Assembly: GCF_009935845.1 (NCBI RefSeq)
Contig: NZ_QWEK01000018.1
Coordinates: forward strand, 27,667 to 91,666
DNA: 64,000 nucleotides
Direction of reading: 5' to 3'
DNA from: Pseudoflavonifractor sp. 524-17
GTDB taxonomy: Bacteria > Bacillota > Clostridia > Oscillospirales > Oscillospiraceae
Both the position numbers and the translations under genes were made by a program. The notes beneath the pieces were generated by a model. The model was not told the origin of the DNA. It ran no database searches and saw only the letters and a program-made list of their open reading frames with translations. Positions 1 to 7,941 of the stretch are shown in pieces (within the stretch, counting starts at the first letter, position 1; every line of letters begins with the position of its first letter).

Positions 1-661
1 TATTGCACACCACCGGGTCGTCGGCCACATCGTAGAATACCTGGTGAGAGCAGTCAATGGCGGCGCCCTCCTCCATCTGCAAAATCTCCGCCAGCTCACC
101 CTGCACCACCATAGGCTCATACTCGTTCAGGGCGTGGGCCACATCCCGGTTCATATAGTCCCGGATAAGCACATGGATATATCGAAAGCTCATATGCTCT
201 ACATCCCTGCGGATCAGATAGGCCGCGGGAACGCGCATCACGGTATAGACCGCCGGGTTCCCGTCGGCCAGATACATCAGGCGGTTGACCAGCACCTCTT
301 CCCCGGGCTCCAGGTTCAGGATCTTGGCGTCCTCCTCCTCCGCGGGCTGCCACGCCTGGCTGAGCAGCTTAATGCTGGGCTGGCAGCCCTTGCGCTTGAT
401 GTACTCGGTGAAGTAGTAGCTGCGGTTCTCGTAGTCCAACGTGCTGGGATGGACGTAGTTGCCGGAACCGTGCCGCTTGGTGATATATCCCTCCAAAGCC
501 AGCATCATCAGCGACTCCCGCAGGGTTACCAGGCTGATGCCCAGGCGGTTGGCCAGGGCCGCCTCCGAGGGCAGCTTGTTCTTCTCAAAGGTCTCTGTGC
601 GGAAAATTTCCAGTATTTTGTTCTTAATGGCTACATAGGCGCTGTAATTGGTTCTTGACAT
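1..661 (-). CDS. GntR/UTRA-family transcriptional regulator (3' end cut by window edge)
   Basis: About 220 residues are visible and the gene runs off the left edge, so the C-terminus is missing. The N-terminus is a GntR winged helix-turn-helix (KLPSEAALANRLGIS near residues 29-43, then TLRESLMMLALEGYI), followed from about residue 80 by a UTRA (HutC/FarR) effector domain with the typical GEEVLVNRLMYLADG segment. Such proteins repress sugar or amino-acid uptake genes until an effector binds UTRA. The ATG at 661 is preceded by an AAGGGGG ribosome binding site. A good promoter lies at 751-779 and a TGGACAA/TTGTCTA dyad (783-806) sits just upstream of its -35, a possible autoregulatory site. The regulated genes are not in view. 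The family call is firm, the effector unknown. Confidence 0.88.
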   Translation of the reverse strand, partial: MSRTNYSAYVAIKNKILEIFRTETFEKNKLPSEAALANRLGISLVTLRESLMMLALEGYITKRHGSGNYVHPSTLDYENRSYYFTEYIKRKGCQPSIKLLSQAWQPAEEEDAKILNLEPGEEVLVNRLMYLADGNPAVYTVMRVPAAYLIRRDVEHMSFRYIHVLIRDYMNRDVAHALNEYEPMVVQGELAEILQMEEGAAIDCSHQVFYDVADDPVVCN

Positions 662-750
662 GCTCTCTTCCCCCTTCTGCATGGGACGGAATTACGCTGC
701 ATCACAGGAATCTTCATATCTCTATAATAATCCAAAACAGCGCTGTTACA

Positions 751-779
751 ACCATAACGCAAAAACTACAGAATGTCAA
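751..779 (-). promoter_or_regulatory. Promoter of the GntR/UTRA regulator
   Basis: Reading leftwards, TTGACA (774-779) and TATGGT (751-756) are separated by 17 bp, about 90 bp upstream of the start codon. The dyad TGGACAA...TTGTCTA at 783-806 abuts the -35 and may be an operator. Confidence 0.65.
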
Positions 780-828
780 TATTGGACAAAAAATTTTACT
801 TGTCTAAAAAATAACTATCGCTTTGCAC

Positions 829-859
829 CAAAAAGCAGGGCCCGGTGAAAACCGGGCCC
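829..859 (-). terminator. Intrinsic terminator of the lipoprotein gene
   Basis: A perfect 9-bp stem GGGCCCGGT / ACCGGGCCC with a 4-nt loop (838-859) follows the lipoprotein stop by about 20 bp. On the minus strand it is followed by TGCTTTTTGG. Confidence 0.8.
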
Positions 860-879
860 CGTTTAGCTTAGATTTATCC

Positions 880-1926
880 TTATTTTCCCCTGTACAGGTA
901 CTCCTGACCGCCGAAGAAAAAGGTCAGTTCCGCTTCGTTTCCCGTCACCGTCTTGGGCACTTCAATCAGATAGTAGAAATGCCGGGTGGTCAGGGGCGCG
1001 ATGTCCTCATATCCGGAGAAACCGGCCCCGTCTTCCTCCTCCACCACCACAAATCCGGTGTAGGTGTATTTCCCTTGGTAGGTGGCCTTGATGCCTGCAA
1101 AGGTGTCCGCGTCCTTGGCGCTGCTCTGAAGGTTGGTGATGTCGTACTTCACCACCAGGTAAGTATTGCTGGCGCTGTCCACCTGGTAGTGCCGGTAGGA
1201 GCCGCTGGTATTGGAGGGAAGGAGATCGTCGGTATACGCTATTCCGTTGAATACCATGGTGGCGAAGTCCTCCTTCTCCACCGTCTGCCCCACGGTGAGG
1301 GTGGGGGCGCTGCGCACCGTCTCTCCCACGGTGTAGTCGCAGGTATACTCGGTTCCGTTGACCTCCAGGTACAGCTTCAGCGCCCCCGCGTTCTCCGGGA
1401 CGGAGACCGCGCAGTGGAAGCGCACCGCGGACAGGGGCGTGATATCGGCCCAGGTGTCCAAATCGCTTCCGTCGCCGCTCTCCACCACATAGAGGGCGTC
1501 GGTGTACTCGGTGCCGTCCGGCGCCACCGCCCGTATGGTCATCCACTCACTGCAGCTCACCGCCGCCGTCCCGGTATTTACCGCGTCCAGCACCACATCT
1601 ACATAGACCTTTCCGCTGTCGCTTTCGTAGTAATAACCTCCCAGGGGGCTCTCCACCCGATTTCCAGAGGATACCTTCACCAGGGTAAAATCGGCGTAGT
1701 CCGCTTGGGTGTTCTCCGTGTCCAGGGTCAAGGGCTGTTCCTTCCCTGGCAGATCCATGCTTACCTCCGGCGCGGGGGACGCGCTCCCCTCCGGCGCGGG
1801 GGACGCGCTCCCCTCCGGCGCGCCGGACGCCGCCGGCGCCGGGGCGCCGCTCCCTCCGCAGGCGCTCAGACACACACACAGTGCCAGCGCCAAAAGGAGG
1901 TTTTTTCCCTGTCTTATTCCGCTCAT
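880..1926 (-). CDS. Secreted lipoprotein with two DUF4352-like beta domains
   Basis: A 348-residue protein with a lipoprotein signal peptide (hydrophobic stretch, then lipobox LSAC with Cys at about residue 23). A low-complexity Ala/Pro/Ser/Glu linker containing two GSASPAPE octapeptides follows. The rest appears to be two successive beta-rich domains (about 60-205 and 215-348). Each carries a '(V/T)VGxTV...DF' start and an 'ITPLSAVRF / IAPLTTRHF' strand near its end, so the protein looks internally duplicated. This resembles DUF4352/telomeric-repeat-like extracellular domains, but no function is known. The start is supported by AAAGGAAGAG upstream and an excellent promoter (1976-2004). It is monocistronic with its own terminator. 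Confidence 0.82.
   Translation of the reverse strand: MSGIRQGKNLLLALALCVCLSACGGSGAPAPAASGAPEGSASPAPEGSASPAPEVSMDLPGKEQPLTLDTENTQADYADFTLVKVSSGNRVESPLGGYYYESDSGKVYVDVVLDAVNTGTAAVSCSEWMTIRAVAPDGTEYTDALYVVESGDGSDLDTWADITPLSAVRFHCAVSVPENAGALKLYLEVNGTEYTCDYTVGETVRSAPTLTVGQTVEKEDFATMVFNGIAYTDDLLPSNTSGSYRHYQVDSASNTYLVVKYDITNLQSSAKDADTFAGIKATYQGKYTYTGFVVVEEEDGAGFSGYEDIAPLTTRHFYYLIEVPKTVTGNEAELTFFFGGQEYLYRGK
1765..1822 (-). repeat. 24-bp tandem repeat inside the lipoprotein linker
   Basis: Two exact copies of a 24-bp unit (1765-1788 and 1789-1812) plus a 10-bp partial copy encode the GSASPAPE repeats of the linker. Copy number could vary between strains. Confidence 0.85.
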
Positions 1927-1975
1927 TTCTCTCTTCCTTTCTCTGGTTTTTGCCTAAGGGCAGATTCTTTTCATA

Positions 1976-2004
1976 ATTATAGCGGTACAACGCCGAATTG
2001 TCAA
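1976..2004 (-). promoter_or_regulatory. Consensus sigma-A promoter of the lipoprotein gene
   Basis: TTGACA (1999-2004) and TATAAT (1976-1981), both perfect and 17 bp apart, read leftwards into the lipoprotein gene. Confidence 0.85.
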
Positions 2005-2106
2005 CTATTTCAGGATTTTGTTCTGCAATCCTGTCCTTCTTTTTTGTAAAATAGTCCCATAATTAAGAGTCCGCCTCCGGGCGGATTTCCAGACAGGGGG
2101 CGCTTC

Positions 2107-2406
2107 ATGTACTTGCCAGCCATCGGGAGTAAAATCAGACAGCTGCGCCGGCAGCGGAATCTCTCACAGGTTGCCCTTGCCGCTCAGCTTGGCGTTTCCA
2201 AATCCGTTGTCAGCTCCTACGAAAACAGCGTACACCTTCCCCCCTATGACATTTTGATTCAGCTGGCCCAAATCTTCGGGGTCAGCACCGACTATCTGCT
2301 GGGCGCCCCAAACAGCCGGACCATCAATGTGGACGGCCTCACCGACAGCCAGGTAGAGGCTGTGGCTATGATTGTCAACGAACTGAAAACCGCGGGGAGA
2401 AAATAA
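2107..2406 (+). CDS. XRE-family helix-turn-helix regulator
   Basis: A 99-residue protein. Residues 6-62 are a Cro/CI-type HTH (IRQLRRQRNLSQVALAAQLG, then VSKSVVSSYENSVHLPPYDIL and FGVSTDYLLG). The short C-terminal tail (VDGLTDSQVEAVAMIVNELK) is typical of small stand-alone regulators in Clostridia. An AGGGGG ribosome binding site precedes the ATG by about 7 nt. It stands alone between the divergent lipoprotein gene and the convergent gpsA, so its targets cannot be deduced. Confidence 0.9.
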   Translation: MYLPAIGSKIRQLRRQRNLSQVALAAQLGVSKSVVSSYENSVHLPPYDILIQLAQIFGVSTDYLLGAPNSRTINVDGLTDSQVEAVAMIVNELKTAGRK

Positions 2407-2451
2407 CGGCTCGTATTTATTTTTTGCCGTTCCGCCTGTTCCCCACACAAA

Positions 2452-2486
2452 AAACCGTCCGGTCAGAATTTCTGACCGGACGGTTT
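2452..2486. terminator. Bidirectional terminator between the XRE gene and gpsA
   Basis: A 16-bp perfect inverted repeat (2452-2467 / 2471-2486), flanked by A-rich sequence on the left and TTT on the right, lies between two convergent genes. It can end both transcripts. Confidence 0.85.
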
Positions 2487-2500
2487 CATGTCATTCTGTT

Positions 2501-3502
2501 TTACACCCAGCTGTCCTCAATCTCGTGCTTCTTGGCCCGGGTCATCAGCTCCGTGAGGACCGTCCGGGGATCCTTGCCCTCATACAGCACACTGTAGGCC
2601 GCCTGGGTGATGGGCATCTCCACTCCGGCCTTCTCCGCCAGCTCCCTGCCGGTGGCGGCGGCGTAGTAGCCCTCCACCACGGCGCCGATCTGCCGGCGCG
2701 CCTCCTCCACCGGCACCCCCTGTCCGATAAGGATGCCGCACCGGCGGTTGCGGGAGTGCATGGAGGTACAGGTGACAATCAGGTCGCCCACGCCGGTGAG
2801 ACCGGCAAAGGTCTCCTTCTTCCCCCCCATGGCTACCCCCAGCCGGGCGATCTCCGTTAATCCCCGGGTCATCAGGGCGGCCTTGGTGTTGTCGCCAAAG
2901 CCCATGCCGTCGCAGCAGCCGGCGCACAGGGCGATGATGTTCTTCAGCGCCGCCCCCAGCTCCACCCCGATGATATCGGGGGAGGTGTACACCCGGAAGC
3001 GCTGGTTCATAAACACGTCCTGCACCAGCTCCGCCGCCCCCTGGTCCGCCGAGGCGGACACCACGGCGGTGGGCACATGGCGGCCCACCTCCTCCGCGTG
3101 GGAGGGCCCGCACAGGGCCACCACCGGGAAGTCCGGCCCCAGCTCCTGGGCGATGGCGTCGGTGAGGGTCAGAGAGGTATCCTTCTCAATGCCCTTGGAC
3201 ACGGAGACCACCACCGTCCCCTTGTCCAGCAGGGGGGCCAAGCTCCTGGCGGTGGTACGCACCGCAAAGGAGGGCGTTGCCAGCACCACCATCTGACAGC
3301 CCTTGACGCAGTCCATATCGCTGGTCAGCGTCAGCTCCGGCGGCAGGGCCACCCCCTTCAGCATGGGGTTCTCCCCGGTCTGCCGCAGCACAGCGGATTC
3401 CTCTTTGCAGTAAGACCACAAGGTCACGTCGTTTCCGTTTTCCAGCAGCACCAGGGCCAGAGCCGTCCCCCAGCCGCCGCTGCCCAAAACCACAGCCTTC
3501 AT
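2501..3502 (-). CDS. gpsA: NAD(P)H-dependent glycerol-3-phosphate dehydrogenase
   Basis: GpsA reduces dihydroxyacetone phosphate to sn-glycerol-3-phosphate, the backbone of phospholipids, in the cytoplasm. The 333-residue protein starts with the Rossmann motif MKAVVLGSGGWGTALA. It contains SVSKGIE and CGPSHAEEV, the family signature LKNIIALCAG with the catalytic Lys, and GLTGVGDLIVTCTS. The ATG at 3502 is chosen because AAAGGAGG lies just before it; a longer frame to 3529 lacks a site. It is the last gene of a unit with DUF512, der and plsY. GpsA makes the G3P that PlsY acylates, so two consecutive membrane-lipid steps are co-transcribed. Confidence 0.96.
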   Translation of the reverse strand: MKAVVLGSGGWGTALALVLLENGNDVTLWSYCKEESAVLRQTGENPMLKGVALPPELTLTSDMDCVKGCQMVVLATPSFAVRTTARSLAPLLDKGTVVVSVSKGIEKDTSLTLTDAIAQELGPDFPVVALCGPSHAEEVGRHVPTAVVSASADQGAAELVQDVFMNQRFRVYTSPDIIGVELGAALKNIIALCAGCCDGMGFGDNTKAALMTRGLTEIARLGVAMGGKKETFAGLTGVGDLIVTCTSMHSRNRRCGILIGQGVPVEEARRQIGAVVEGYYAAATGRELAEKAGVEMPITQAAYSVLYEGKDPRTVLTELMTRAKKHEIEDSWV

Positions 3503-3538
3503 GGTGTTTTCCTCCTTTTGTCCCGTCAAGCTGTCACT

Positions 3539-4237
3539 TTATGATGGGTCTTTTTTCTTGTGCAGGGAGAACCTGGACTCCTCTCCCCGGATCAGCCGCC
3601 TGATGTTTCCCCGGTGCTTCCAAAGAATAAGCCCCCCCAGAAGCGCCGCCATTACCGTCAGCACCGGGCTGCGGTAGACAAACCAGGTAGCGAAGGGAAA
3701 GCTGGCCCCCGCCCAGCAGGAGCCCAGAGAGATATACCGGGTGAGCGCCGCCAGAAGGAGAAAGCCCCCCCATACCACCAGGGCAATCCGCCAGTCGATC
3801 AGAATGGCGATGGCTCCGCCGGAGAGGATCCCCTTGCCCCCCTTGAACTTGAACATACAGGGGAACATGTGCCCCAGCAGGCAGAAGGCCCCGGCCCAGT
3901 ACTTGCCCAGCACGGGCCACACCGCCGCCCAGTCCGGATAGACCGCCGTCCCGGCGAAGATCCACTGGCCCAGCAGCACCGCCGCCACCGCCTTGAGCAC
4001 GTCGGTGAGAATCACCACAAAGGTCAGACCGCCGCCGAAGGTGCGGTGGAAGTTGGTCAGTCCCGCGTTGCCGCTGCCGTGGGTACGCACGTCGTCCCGC
4101 AGGATATACTTGGACACGATGACCGCGCCGTTGAAGCACCCCAGAAAATAGGACGCCACCGCCACAGCCGCCAGACACAGTGCAATCACATTGTTTGACA
4201 CGCCGCCGGGCATCGGTACCGGCATGGTTGCCAGCAT
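3539..4237 (-). CDS. plsY: Acyl-phosphate:glycerol-3-phosphate acyltransferase PlsY
   Basis: This integral membrane enzyme transfers an acyl group from acyl-phosphate to G3P to give lysophosphatidic acid. The 232-residue protein has several hydrophobic helices (first at about residues 14-38). It carries PlsY motif 1 as GSGNAGLTNFHRTFG (a variant of GSGNxGATN) and the second conserved loop FKFKGGKGIL. A GGGGGGAG ribosome binding site precedes the ATG, and it starts 14 bp after the der stop, so the two are co-transcribed. The basic C-terminal tail is unremarkable. Confidence 0.95.
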   Translation of the reverse strand: MLATMPVPMPGGVSNNVIALCLAAVAVASYFLGCFNGAVIVSKYILRDDVRTHGSGNAGLTNFHRTFGGGLTFVVILTDVLKAVAAVLLGQWIFAGTAVYPDWAAVWPVLGKYWAGAFCLLGHMFPCMFKFKGGKGILSGGAIAILIDWRIALVVWGGFLLLAALTRYISLGSCWAGASFPFATWFVYRSPVLTVMAALLGGLILWKHRGNIRRLIRGEESRFSLHKKKDPS

Positions 4238-4251
4238 GGCCGCTCCCCCCT

Positions 4252-5571
4252 TTAACTGTCGCCCTTCTGCCGGATGGTCAGCCGCACGGGCGTCCCCTCC
4301 AGGCCGAAGGTATTTCGGATCTGATTTTCAAGATACCGCTGGTAGGAGAAGTGGAAGAGCTTGGCGTCGTTGCAGAAGCAGACGAAGTGAGGGGGGCGCA
4401 CTCCCACCTGAGTCATATAAAATACCTTCAGCCGCCGCCCCTTGTCGCTGGGGGGCTGGACCCGCTGGGTGGCGTCGGCCAGCAGGCTGTTGAGCATCCC
4501 GGTGGTAATGCGCATGGCGGCCTGGCCGTCCACGTAGCAGATCAGCTCAAACAGCCGGTCCACCCGCTGTCCGGTGAGGGCGGAGATGAACACAATGGGC
4601 GCGTAGGACATGTAGCTCAGGTCCCGGCGCACTTCCTCCCGCATCCGGTCCATGGTCTTATCGTCCTTCTCCACCGCGTCCCACTTGTTGACCACAATGA
4701 CGCAGGCCTTCCCCGCCTCATGGGCCAGACCGGCCACCTTGGTGTCCTGCTCAGTGACGCCCTCGTTGGCGTCAATCAGAATCAGACATACGTCGCTGCG
4801 CTCAATGGCCATGGCGGCCCGCAGGACGGAGAATTTCTCAATGGGGTCGTCCACCTTGGACTTTTTCCGCATACCGGCGGTGTCGATGAAGAGGAATTTC
4901 CCCTTTTCGTTCTCAAAATAGCTGTCCACGGCGTCCCGGGTGGTCCCCGCCACGTTGGAGACGATCACCCGCTCCTCCCCCAGAATGCGGTTGACCAGGC
5001 TGGACTTGCCCACGTTGGGCTTGCCGATGACCGCCACCTTGATGACGTCCTCCTCCGGCTCCTCCTCCCCCTCGGGGGGGAAGTACTCCATACAGGCGTC
5101 CAGCAGGTCGCCGGTGCCGTGGCCGTGGACGGCGGAAACCGGAGTGGGATCCCCCAGGCCCAGGTTGTAGAACTCATAAATATCCGGGTTGGTGCGGCCC
5201 ACCTGATCCATCTTGTTCACCGCCAGCACCACCGGCTTCCCCGACTTGAGCAGCAGCTTTGCCACCTCATAATCGGAAGCGGTGAGCCCGGTCTTGATGT
5301 CGCACAGGAAGACAATCACGTCTGCGTTCTGGATGGCAATCTCCGCCTGCTGGCGCATGAAGGACAGAATCTCGCTGTCCGTCCCCGGCTCAATTCCGCC
5401 GGTGTCCACAATGTCGAAGGTACGGCCCCGCCACTCGCACTGGGCGTACAGCCGGTCCCGGGTGACGCCGGGGGTATCCTCCACAATGGACAGGCGCTGG
5501 CCGCACAGCTTATTGAACAGCATGGACTTGCCCACATTGGGCCGGCCCACAATGGCAACTAATGGTTTCAT
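4252..5571 (-). CDS. der: Ribosome-assembly GTPase Der (EngA)
   Basis: Der is a tandem-GTPase factor required for 50S subunit maturation. The 439-residue protein has two G domains: the first with GRPNVGKS at about 9-16, DTPGVTRDR, DTGG and NKMD; the second from about 178 with GKPNVGKS, GTTRD, DTAG and NKWD. A C-terminal KH-like domain follows (RVQPPSDKGRRLKVFYMTQ). Length is standard. The start codon overlaps the stop of the DUF512 gene (ATGA), implying translational coupling. Confidence 0.97.
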   Translation of the reverse strand: MKPLVAIVGRPNVGKSMLFNKLCGQRLSIVEDTPGVTRDRLYAQCEWRGRTFDIVDTGGIEPGTDSEILSFMRQQAEIAIQNADVIVFLCDIKTGLTASDYEVAKLLLKSGKPVVLAVNKMDQVGRTNPDIYEFYNLGLGDPTPVSAVHGHGTGDLLDACMEYFPPEGEEEPEEDVIKVAVIGKPNVGKSSLVNRILGEERVIVSNVAGTTRDAVDSYFENEKGKFLFIDTAGMRKKSKVDDPIEKFSVLRAAMAIERSDVCLILIDANEGVTEQDTKVAGLAHEAGKACVIVVNKWDAVEKDDKTMDRMREEVRRDLSYMSYAPIVFISALTGQRVDRLFELICYVDGQAAMRITTGMLNSLLADATQRVQPPSDKGRRLKVFYMTQVGVRPPHFVCFCNDAKLFHFSYQRYLENQIRNTFGLEGTPVRLTIRQKGDS

Positions 5572-6989
5572 GGTCTCTCTCCTTCTGTTCCGGCGCCGCC
5601 CTGCGGCGGGTTGTAGCGGTAAAATTCCTCTTCAGGGCCTGCCGGCGCCTCTTCCGCCACCCAGATAGCCTCCCCGCCGCTCCAGTCCTCCTCCAGAATG
5701 GCGTCCAGCAGGGCGCCGCCGTCCTGGTCCACGGCGGTAACCGGCACCCCCAGGGCCTGCTCCACCTGCTCCACGGTCACGTCGTCCAGAAAGACCCGCT
5801 CCTTGTGGCGCAGCATATTTTGGGGGATGAGCAGCCGCTCCCCCAGCGGCCGGCCCTTCAGCTGGCTGATGAGATCGCTCCCCGTCACCAGCCCGGCCAC
5901 GTTAATCTCCTCCCCAAAGAAGCGGTTCACAATGGGGACCACCTGCCCCCGCACCTGCGGACACCGCTGGGCCACCAGCCCCACCAGCTTTTCCAGCAGC
6001 GGGGCCGCAGAGACCCCGGTGGCGATGGTAAAGGGGCTGGGGTGCTCATCCCCCACGGCGGCGGCCAGGGCGGAGCGGAATTCGCTCTCCAGCAGGCGGA
6101 GCATTCCCACTCCATTTTCCAGCTGGGTGAAGTCCTCATAAAATTCCTCCTCCGGCAGGGGACGGCCCGCCTTGAGATAAAACTCGTCGGAGCACCAGAT
6201 CAGCCGGGTGCCCAGCCGCTCCAGACACTGGGCGCCGAATTCCTCCACCTGGTCCAGAGCTGCGGCGGCGCTCTGGGGGGTATAGGGCTCCAAGGAGGTC
6301 AGGCCCGAGCGGAATTTGGTCAGACCCACCGGCACCACCGACACGCTGTTCACCCCAGGGTGCAGACTGGCCAGATCCTCCATGGTCCGCTGAAGGGCCG
6401 CCCCATCGTTCCAGCCCGGGCAGGCCACAATCTGGCAATTCATCGTGATTCCAGCGGCGGCAAACCGGCGCATATGGTCAAAGCACTCCCCCGCCCGCCG
6501 GTTTTTCAGCAGGGCGGCGCGAAGCTCCGGGTCCGTGGCGTGAACCGACACGTTGATGGGACTGATGCGCAGATCCACAATCCGATCCAGCTCCCGCTGG
6601 GACAGATTGGTCAGGGTGATATAGTTCCCCATCAGGAAGGACAGCCGGGCGTCGTCGTCCTTGAAGTACAAAGTGTTCCGCATTCCCGGCGGCATCTGGT
6701 CCACAAAGCAGAAGATGCAGTGGTTGGCGCAGGAGCGGGCCCGGTCCATCAGATAGGTCTGAAAATTCAGGCCCAGATCCTGGCCCTCCGCCTTTTTGAG
6801 TTTTACCGTCCGGACGCGGCCTTCCGCCTCCAGAGTCAGCTCCAGCCGGGCGTCATAAGTGTGGTATTTGTAGTCCAGCACGTCGGCGATGGGGTGGCCG
6901 TTCACCTGGCGCAGCGTCTCCCCCGGGCGCACCCCCGCCCGGGCCGCGGGACTCCCCCGGTCCACCGATTGGATTTTCGTCAGGCTCAC
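5568..6989 (-). CDS. DUF512 protein: PDZ plus radical-SAM domain
   Basis: A 473-residue protein of the conserved DUF512/YjgF-unrelated clostridial family that sits next to der in many Firmicutes. The N-terminal PDZ-like segment (GSPAARAGVRPGETLRQVNG, residues 12-31) precedes a radical-SAM-type cluster motif, CANHCIFC (about residue 91), followed by FVDQMPPGMR. The C-terminal half is the DUF512 domain. The reaction is unknown. The GTG start at 6989 has AAGGAG upstream and the promoter at 7028-7056. As first gene of the DUF512-der-plsY-gpsA unit it may act in ribosome or envelope metabolism, but that is only context. Confidence 0.9.
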   Translation of the reverse strand: MSLTKIQSVDRGSPAARAGVRPGETLRQVNGHPIADVLDYKYHTYDARLELTLEAEGRVRTVKLKKAEGQDLGLNFQTYLMDRARSCANHCIFCFVDQMPPGMRNTLYFKDDDARLSFLMGNYITLTNLSQRELDRIVDLRISPINVSVHATDPELRAALLKNRRAGECFDHMRRFAAAGITMNCQIVACPGWNDGAALQRTMEDLASLHPGVNSVSVVPVGLTKFRSGLTSLEPYTPQSAAAALDQVEEFGAQCLERLGTRLIWCSDEFYLKAGRPLPEEEFYEDFTQLENGVGMLRLLESEFRSALAAAVGDEHPSPFTIATGVSAAPLLEKLVGLVAQRCPQVRGQVVPIVNRFFGEEINVAGLVTGSDLISQLKGRPLGERLLIPQNMLRHKERVFLDDVTVEQVEQALGVPVTAVDQDGGALLDAILEEDWSGGEAIWVAEEAPAGPEEEFYRYNPPQGGAGTEGERP

Positions 6990-7027
6990 AATACCGCTCC
7001 TTCTCTGGAGTATTTTCTATCTGGTTT

Positions 7028-7056
7028 ATTTTAATACAAAACCCCTTCTGCCGCAA
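7028..7056 (-). promoter_or_regulatory. Promoter of the DUF512-der-plsY-gpsA unit
   Basis: TTGCGG (7051-7056) and TAAAAT (7028-7033) with a 17-bp spacer read leftwards, about 40 bp upstream of the GTG start. Confidence 0.7.
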
Positions 7057-7079
7057 CCCTACAGTCTGTTTTCAGGCAA

Positions 7080-7105
7080 AAAGAAAGAGGGGATCTCTCC
7101 CCTCT
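7080..7105 (-). terminator. Terminator after rpmF
   Basis: An 8-bp stem AGAGGGGA/TCCCCTCT with a 4-nt loop (7086-7105) is followed on the minus strand by a TTCTTTTTG run. It lies 18 bp after the rpmF stop. Confidence 0.8.
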
Positions 7106-7122
7106 CCCCTTTTGGGGCTTAT

Positions 7123-7314
7123 TTACTTCGCCTCAGCCTCGGCCTTTACCAGCTCGCGGCCGTTGTAGCTCATGCAGGACTTGCACATCCGATGCGGGAG
7201 CCGGAACGCGCCGCACTTGGGGCAGGTAGCAACACCGGGGGTCTCCAGCTTCCAGACGGAGCTGCGGCGCTTGTTGCGGCGCTGCTTGGACACTTTACTC
7301 TTAGGGACTGCCAT
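7123..7314 (-). CDS. rpmF: 50S ribosomal protein L32
   Basis: A 63-residue basic ribosomal protein beginning MAVPKSKVSKQRRNKRRS, with the zinc-ribbon form of L32 (CPKCG ... CKSC, residues 31-49). The four cysteines show it is the zinc-containing version. It follows yceD by 47 bp, the conserved yceD-rpmF order, and ends at its own terminator. Confidence 0.98.
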   Translation of the reverse strand: MAVPKSKVSKQRRNKRRSSVWKLETPGVATCPKCGAFRLPHRMCKSCMSYNGRELVKAEAEAK

Positions 7315-7361
7315 TTATGACACCTCCTTAGGTCAATGCCCTTGGCCGGGCAAGTATTTTC

Positions 7362-7868
7362 TCAGTCGTCAGACTCTCTATCCAACAGCTGCGCCAGGGC
7401 AGCCAAACGTGGATCCACCTCGGGCCTGCACTGGCAGGGCCCGTCGTTCAGATTGGCGCCGCACCCGGCGCACAAACCCTTGCAGTCCTCTGAACAGACG
7501 TGCTTGGTGTCCATTGCAAGTACAAAAGCGGTGGTGAAGACCTCCGCCAGGTCGATCTCCCCGTCCTCCAGCAGCAGAATGCCGTCGTTTTCCTCGTCCT
7601 CCAGCTCCTCCGCCAGAAGGTGCTCCACCGGCACCCGCATCTTTTGGGAGAAGGGAGCCAGACAGCGGTCGCAGGTCAAATTCAGCCCGGCGGACACGGT
7701 CCCCTCCAGAATCAGGGCTCCGGCCATATTGCGCACCGCACCGCTCACCTCCACCGGAGCGGCCACAGGGGTCTCTCCCCCGAACTCCAGCCCGGACAGG
7801 TCCATCTGGAAGGAAAAGGGCGCCCGCATTCCCGGCGTACGGATCACTTCTTGGAGATTCAAACGCAT
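7362..7868 (-). CDS. DUF177/YceD family protein
   Basis: A 168-residue YceD family protein, always found upstream of rpmF and linked to large-subunit rRNA metabolism. The C-terminal CSEDCKGLCAGCGANLNDGPC contains a Cys-rich metal-binding signature (about residues 128-148), and CDRC occurs earlier (about 70-73), consistent with a zinc site. The start is fixed by GAGGTG upstream and by a consensus promoter. It drives rpmF. Confidence 0.92.
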   Translation of the reverse strand: MRLNLQEVIRTPGMRAPFSFQMDLSGLEFGGETPVAAPVEVSGAVRNMAGALILEGTVSAGLNLTCDRCLAPFSQKMRVPVEHLLAEELEDEENDGILLLEDGEIDLAEVFTTAFVLAMDTKHVCSEDCKGLCAGCGANLNDGPCQCRPEVDPRLAALAQLLDRESDD

Positions 7869-7897
7869 ACTGCACCTCTCACAATGTCACAGCAGGT

Positions 7898-7926
7898 ATT
7901 ATACCTAAAACCACAGCTGATGTCAA
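7898..7926 (-). promoter_or_regulatory. Consensus promoter of yceD-rpmF
   Basis: TTGACA (7921-7926), 17-bp spacer and TATAAT (7898-7903), both perfect. They lie in the 73-bp gap between the fumarase and yceD genes. Confidence 0.85.
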
Positions 7927-7941
7927 TCTTTTTTTCCCACG

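Noticed and set aside
44..658. A 204-residue + strand frame over the left end
   Set aside because: It is antisense to the GntR/UTRA gene, has no ribosome binding site and a His/Leu/Gly-rich composition typical of shadow frames in GC-rich DNA.
5562..7034. Very long + strand frame (490 residues) opposite the DUF512 gene
   Set aside because: The minus strand encodes a protein with a full radical-SAM motif there; the + frame has no family motif and arises from GC-skewed codon use.
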